DNA of 40,443 nucleotides, taken from NCBI GenBank assembly GCA_001970955.1, contig MPUH01000677.1, positions 1 to 40,443 of the forward strand, written 5' to 3'. Below are positions 35,001 through 40,443 of this stretch, piece by piece. Each line of letters begins with the position of its first letter. The first letter of the stretch is position 1. The translations under genes and the position numbers were made by a program. This DNA comes from Stentor coeruleus (lineage: Eukaryota; Ciliophora; Heterotrichea; Heterotrichida; Stentoridae). The notes beneath the pieces are model-generated. The model saw only the letters and a list, made by a program, of their open reading frames with translations. It did not search any database and was not told where the DNA came from.

Positions 35001-38000
35001 GCAGTGTCCTATATAAATCATCTCCACTGGATTCAGATAACACATCAAAATTCTGAGTACTAAAAAAGTCATAATACAAATTACTTTCAGTTATCCACCC
35101 AGGAAGATTTTCAACAGGTCGTCCTTCAATTAAAAATACTCCATCAAGTGCAATTTTTATATTAACTTTCTTATTCTCGTCAATGTAATAATTTTCAAAA
35201 AAATACATTTCATCAGATAATTTCCACGGACTATTCATCATCCATTTTTCTATATCATATCTAAGACTTATATAATCACTTAAAAAATCATCTGATTTTC
35301 TTTTTATGTAATATATAATCCAACTTGATATTTTTTCTATAATACAGTTTGTCATAATGTTTAAATTAAAGCGGAATTGCCTTTTGTCTTTAGATTTTTC
35401 ATTTAAAAATATTGAATGTTCTGAGATTATAGACACAAGTTTAAGCCAATCAATAGCTTCTTCTTGAGTTCTTAATAAATATTTAAGGTATTTTTTCTCG
35501 ATGCAGTAGGTTAGAACTCCTGAACAGCAGATTTCAAACAATTTCTCAGTCATTTCTTTGCTCTCAGCGTTCCTAAACTTTTTTTCATAATTAAGTATTG
35601 CTTGTTCAACATTTGCTTTCCATTCCAGACAAGTTTTCCTGCAGTTTTTTATAAAGTTTGCATATTTTTTTATATAACTTTTGTTTGGTGACATGGTCAT
35701 TAGACGATTACCAATGCAAACTATTGTGATTAAAATTAAATGATCATCCCATTTATTTTTTATTGATTCTAAATAGTCATAAAGCGTTTTGAGCATTTGT
35801 TCATTGTAATTAATATCTGCACATTCAACGTGAAAATATGGATAAAAGTTTGAGTTTAAAGTTTTACCTTTAGATTTACTGTCTTGGCCTAACTGCCAAA
35901 GCGATTGGATTATAAGATTATGAACAGATGTTTTTGAGAAACTTAGGCCTCGAGTTTCTAAGGTGTCAAGTAGGTTTAACATTTGCAAATTGCCTCCAGT
36001 TCGAAAAGTTAAAAATTTTATGTATTCAGAACAGCTCATTTTATTATAGCAACTTTTAAGGTTAGCTATAACTTTATTTTCAGTATGCTCTGTTACTGTT
36101 AAAGCAGATTCATAGTCAGCATACTCATTAAAAGTATCAAATGAACAAAAATATTTATAATTATTATATTGATGATTGTATCTAACTGCCACTTTATTTC
36201 TAATATGACTCATAGTAATCGTATATCTGCAAGGTTGATAACAATCTTCAAGTTTAAGCTCTTCATTAACATTAATTTTTGAAAAAAATGAATTAATATA
36301 AAGATCTTTTGTACTTCCATAAGAAGTGTATTTCTGATGTCTTAGTGCATATTCAGTCAAAGGGCCATGTCTAAGCCAATCACCTTTAATTTTTTCTCTA
36401 CTTCCTATCTCTTTATCATCTCTCTTATCAATAATTTCAGTTAAAAACAAATGAATTAAGTCTCGAAGATTTGCAAGAACTAAAGGAATTCTCAATTCAA
36501 ACAAAATTATTCTTTTATAAAATTTACAATAGCATTTTTCCGAAATTTTTCCTGGATTCAAAATATGATTTTTATTTTTATAGCACCCTCCACATGATGG
36601 AAGAGGCCATTCATGCACTTTTGTTTTAAGTTTATTAGCAAAATTATCTTTAGCACATTTTTCACAATTTTCAGAATGCAGTACTACTATTTCTTCACTA
36701 ATGTAATACTTATGCTCAAAGATTTTTGCATCAGCATGACGATGTTTTATTTTTAAACACCTTATGCAACTTTCAGAATGAACCTTTTTTTCAACTATTT
36801 CAGTATAGTATTCGCATTCTGAAGTATTTACATCATTCTTCAGTTTTATATATTGTTTATGTTTATTTTTATATTCTGAGGCAATACTATCTAATTGGTT
36901 TATTGCCAAATTATTTATTTTTTCTTTTATTAATTTCATTTCTTGAACCTCGTCCAAGTTTTTTGAATTCTTGTAAAAAATTGCTGGAAATGATTTACTA
37001 GGGTCTACTGGTTCATCTATTATTGAAAATTCTCTTGCTGAAGAGTTTCTATTTTCTATATATTCTTTTAACTGATATGCATAGTCGATATATGATCTTG
37101 AAGGAAGAAGAAGATATTGGAAAAAATCTGACCCTACACCAATTTTATGATTAAGAAGTATTGGGTATTCTATACATGCAATTTTATCTAATGTGCAAAG
37201 TAGATTTAAAGTTGTTAAAAGCATTCTAGAGCAGCCAATAGGATTTTGCTTGTAATACTTCTTAGCTAAAAGTAAATAATTCTCCATTACAAAAATAAAT
37301 ACTTGAGAAACATCACCGCTATATCTCCCAAGTAAAAACTCAGTAAACGACTTTTTAATATTTTTTTCAATATCATGAATCAGAAATCTCTGAGCTCGCC
37401 TATCAAGTTCTTCTATATTATTAATTTTCCCAAAAATCAAATCTTCTAAATCATACCTTTTGAAATTTTCACTAAATTTCTCAATTCCACTATCTTCCTT
37501 AATCTCTGAAAAAGCATTAACATCATTATAAAGTGTATTCAAAAAGCTATGATATATGTCTTTTATTGTCAAGATATTATAGCTTATTACTAAATTATCT
37601 CTTGATCTTTTACATATAGCCCTCATCTCATAAGTCATTATTTTTTTAACATCAAAAATTGTAGATCTCACTTCATTTTCTAATTTAGTAATCCATTTAG
37701 CAAATATAGGATTTTTTGGAAGGGTGCTAAGTTTGAACATCCTTTTGGCTAATTTTTGAATTAATTGAAGTCTGGAACTTGATTTAAGAATTTGTGATGC
37801 ATAGCATAATTTAATAAGAAGAAAGCACATAAATGATTTGTAAAATAATTTTGCATGAGATTCTGGCATGATATTTTGTAAAAGGAAGCTAAGGATTATT
37901 TTAATGGATGTCCATAATGCAGACCTTCTTAAGCTCTTTCCATTTTTTTTCATGAAAAAGTCTCTGATTTTTTTACATACTGGCTTAAGTTCGTTATTAT

Positions 38001-38694
38001 ATGCACAGTCTACGCTAAGCATTGAAATTATCCATTCACGGATGTAGTTTTTTTTGTCTGGGGATTTACTTTTTTTCTTATCAGCTTCTTCTGTATTAGC
38101 ATTATTTTCATCTATATCTAAATGATTGTTATAAAGATATTCAAGTATTTTAACAAACAACTCTGACTGTAAAATAGTTAAATTTTTAATAAAATACGAA
38201 GCCATTGGAAAAATAAAACTTTCGTCTTGTGTTTTTCCTTTAAATTCTTCTTCCTGAAGCGGGACACCAAATGAAGAAATTACAGCTTCGTAATTTGGAT
38301 TATTTTTTAGTAGTTTTATAATAATACACTCATTTTGATTTCTGAAATATAAAGGAAGGCTACTTCCCTTAGACATAGACATCATAGCTTCATGAATAGT
38401 ATTAGAATTAATCAATGGATTATTCTGCAAACTTTGCCACTTTTTTAAAGTTTTGACAATTTTTTGTATCTTTTTCGAGTACTCAGGTATCCAAATATTA
38501 ATATTCATAGAGTTAATAACATCTATGGTTAATCTTAATAAGAGGATTTCAAGGTTAGAAAAATCTTTTCTTCCTTTGCAAGTTTTCGATAACTCATCTT
38601 CATTATGAGGCACTTTATATGGTAAAACGATTTGAGTAAAAATATATTTTATAGATCCGGGATCTATAAGATAGTGCATACTATTACTTGCCAT
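29007..38694 (-). CDS. Giant DUF3638/DUF3645 helicase-like NTPase family protein
   Basis: Two overlapping frames form one gene of about 3217 residues after removing the 33-nt assembly duplication at 32732. The first frame (38694 to 32572, 2030 residues) has the family N terminus (FTQIVLPYKVPHNE), a Cys/His cluster at about 636-725 (CIRC, CEKC, CGGC, CYC), the following EWPLP and FELRIP motifs, and FRTGGNLQMLNLLDTLE. The second frame carries RPVQVTVAENMMNP, Walker A MGEGKTS (about 2167-2173), MDESDE (2297-2302), LDDAHTRGTDLK (about 2743) and QSCMRMRMLGQG (about 2774), like motifs I, II, V and VI of SF2 helicase/SecA-type ATPases. The family is poorly understood; some members are annotated as ubiquitin hydrolases without firm evidence. 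The two frames meet at a +1 shift at AAA-TGA (32574-32569), not explained by a 15- or 16-nt GT-AG intron. Confidence 0.85.
32569..32597 (-). other. Frame change within the DUF3638 gene
   Basis: The upstream frame ends ...ATT-AAA-TGA; the downstream frame is +1 and is open from just upstream of 32597 (no ATG; first candidate there is TTG). Skipping the T of TGA gives IEEIK-DVLIPKW and leads into the conserved AGLWP region. Candidate GT-AG introns of fitting length (1 mod 3) are 13 or 22 nt starting at GTATATTGG, atypical for this genome. A single-base assembly error is also possible. Confidence 0.6.
32700..32764. other. Scaffold join: 32-bp duplication around one N
   Basis: Bases 32700-32731 recur exactly at 32733-32764 with N at 32732. 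It duplicates SMITSSLLSN in the giant protein. Removing 33 nt (11 codons) leaves the frame intact. This is an artefact. Confidence 0.93.
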
Positions 38695-40443
38695 TTATAA
38701 TATTCGGAAAAATTAATCCATAAAAATGGGGGGGGTAGGTAAAATAGGATTTGTAATATAATTATATTATAGATAATAAAATTTAGAGTTTTGTAAGGTT
38801 AANTATAATTATATTATAGATAATAAAATTTAGAGTTTTGTAAGGTTAAACCCTAGGAAATAAGGTAATAAAGGATTCGTTTAGAATATTAATAAACCTT
38901 CAAGATTAGATGGCAAGATTATTATTGAAATTTAGTATAGGAAAGTTACTTAAATAAATTATGTAAATTAAAAATATACTTTTAGTTTGAATATCGCTTA
39001 GCTTTCATGTATTAAATTGTAATTTGTTTGCTTAAACTGAATCTTGAAATTGTTATATTTTTTCTAGGCTTAAAAAAGTTATCTATTATTTTAAAGAGCT
39101 TATTTTTTTTGTTAACTCGCTGTATGCAGGAAACCATATAGAAGATCATAGATTTTCAAGTTATTTTTAGTTTAATTAGCCTGAATAATCTAAATAAAGT
39201 TAAAGCATTTTTCGTTGAAATAAACCCCGGATTGTAGCAATAATAGCATGTCTTTGGGCTTTTTCCGATTTTGTAGCAAATTTTGCGTCACTTGTTTATG
39301 CTTGATCTGCACAATATATGCCCCATTAATACTTTTTCATTCTTTGTTGATCTTGAGTTTCACTGATATAGCCGCTAAAGTTTTCAGCCAAGTTAAATCT
39401 AAATTGTAAGTAACTAAGTTTCCTTACATTTCAATTCTTCTTTTGAAGCTCTTGGTGAATTATAAACGAGTTGAAAATAATTATTTAAAGTAGGTTTATG
39501 ATTCCTATAAATATGATAATGGAATATATTTGAGAATTCATTTTCACTAAAATCATGCCAAAATTGATTTCTCTCCTTTATTTTTCTTTTTTTTTTTTGT
39601 TTCTAAATTCTTGATTGTATATTTGATATATCCTGAAGTATTTTATTAAAAGAAAATAGTTCGAAAATTTCAGTTATTGAACTATTGCCAAGAACTCTAA
39701 CTCTTAGCTTTTCGAAATCATGCTTCAATTCTTCAGAATATTCGAATTACACTTTTCTCTATGAGTCTCCTAGAATATTAGAGGGTTTTATGCAAAATAT
39801 TTGATCAGATAGAAGTCTATTTATTATCTAAGATTAAATAAAAACATATCGACAAAAAAAAAGCCTATAGTAAGAAAACTCACTGTAAGATTTTTTGGTT
39901 GATACTGAATCAGTTAGATTCTTTAATAATTTAATAAGTAACTAAATATTGGGAATTATTACAATTTCGATTTTTTTTTTGATACAATTTTTTGACATTT
40001 AGATAATTTAGAAGAGGAAATTTAATTTACTTTATTATGCTTTTCTATAGAGAATTAAAGCTAAGAAAATACTATTGAGCAAGTGATTTCTTGCAAACTT
40101 GTTATAGTCTTTCAATTCGCTCATTTTATAATATTATATGGAATATCATATTTTAATTTTCGAGATATTTTATGCTTTGGAATTTCTCATAGTCAATTTT
40201 TTTGTTTTTCTATAACATCAACGAATCTATTATTTATTAAATTCTTAAAATCAGACTTATCAAAGTCAATATTATTATATATTTGACTTTTATCTTATTG
40301 TTCATATCTAATTTAAAATATAACAGAAGCCTAATTATACATAAAATTATTTAATTAATAATTCCAATCAGCATGTTATAATACTAAACAAGGCATTATC
40401 CAACATCAACAATTTTAATTCCAACTCATAGGAAACATTAATA
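38695..40443. other. Long gene-free right end, possibly with decayed coding sequence
   Basis: No intact gene over 1.75 kb, AT-rich. A homopolymer G7 run at 38729-38735 lies just upstream of the giant gene. On the minus strand two stretches look protein-like but are broken by stops and frame changes. One lies around 39600-39740 (46 open codons ending QDISNIQSRI). The other lies around 39415-39575 (about 53 open codons containing FWHDFSENEF). Just upstream of the first, the same frame reads DQIFCIKPSNIL, recalling a kinase catalytic-loop signature, but with stops close by. These could be relics of a gene or chance in AT-rich DNA. Confidence 0.35.
38757..38849. other. Scaffold join: 46-bp duplication around one N
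   Basis: Bases 38757-38802 recur exactly at 38804-38849 with N at 38803, in non-coding DNA upstream of the giant gene. It has the same form as the other four joins and is an assembly artefact. Confidence 0.93.

Noticed and set aside
40083..40286. 67-codon open frame on the + strand
   Set aside because: Phe/Ile/Ser-rich translation of AT-rich DNA with no recognisable feature. The opposite strand is equally open in one frame.
40090..40300. Minus-strand frame whose only stops are TGA, suggesting TGA as tryptophan (Blepharisma or mitochondrial code)
   Set aside because: Four TGA in one short frame is weak evidence. Confident genes here use TGG for tryptophan, and TGA ends two of them (26156-26158 and 27508-27510), so no second code is needed.
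39900..40420. About 165 minus-strand codons open if TAA and TAG are read as glutamine
   Set aside because: Genes in this window plainly use TAA and TAG as stops. With only TGA as a stop, a run of this length is not rare in such AT-rich DNA.

Overview
The window looks like macronuclear DNA of a heterotrich ciliate, most likely Stentor coeruleus or a close relative. Four predicted introns are exactly 15 nt long, begin GTAA and end AG, and each one joins two reading frames correctly. The code is standard: tryptophan is TGG inside long frames, and TAA, TAG and TGA all end genes. The DNA is AT-rich, genes are densely packed on both strands, and most have few or no introns. No prokaryotic or viral feature was seen.

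The assembly has five scaffold joins, each a single N between two copies of the same 32-80 bp stretch (N at 4046, 10471, 19912, 32732, 38803). They look like contig ends that should have been overlapped. Removing one copy plus the N restores one continuous frame in each of the four genes they interrupt, so those genes are described in corrected form.

Layout. 560-1540 (+): a sperm-tail PG-rich (SHIPPO) repeat protein. 1779-7744 (+): a secreted, single-pass membrane protein of about 1966 residues with repeated beta-rich modules and three EGF-like modules. 7801-8568 (-): a DHHC palmitoyltransferase. 8631-9563 (-): an unrecognised protein. 10295-11890 (+): an AMPK/SNF1-like kinase whose start codon is split by an intron. 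12748-14160 (+): an EF-hand-like plus coiled-coil protein with no visible start codon. 14216-15427 (+): a protein with two degenerate cyclic-nucleotide-binding-like domains. 15591-16970 (-): a coiled-coil protein. 17876-22824 (-): a PH-BEACH/BEACH/WD40 protein of about 1633 residues. 23862-23935 (-): tRNA-Ile(AAU). 24466-25161 (+): a small basic unknown protein. 25559-26158 and 26593-27204 (+): tandem Rab GTPases, one divergent and one canonical. 27508-28689 (-): a coiled-coil protein. 29007-38694 (-): a giant DUF3638/DUF3645 NTPase-like protein of about 3217 residues, with an unexplained +1 frame change at an AAA-TGA site. 38695-40443: no intact gene.

These are independent housekeeping, trafficking and cytoskeletal genes rather than an operon. 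Membrane traffic recurs (DHHC enzyme, BEACH protein, two Rabs), as do cilium/cytoskeleton-type proteins (SHIPPO repeats, coiled coils), which suits a ciliate. The items most worth a second look are the giant DUF3638 gene with its frame change, the split start codon, the degenerate Rab copy, and the sharp alternation of strand composition within and between genes.
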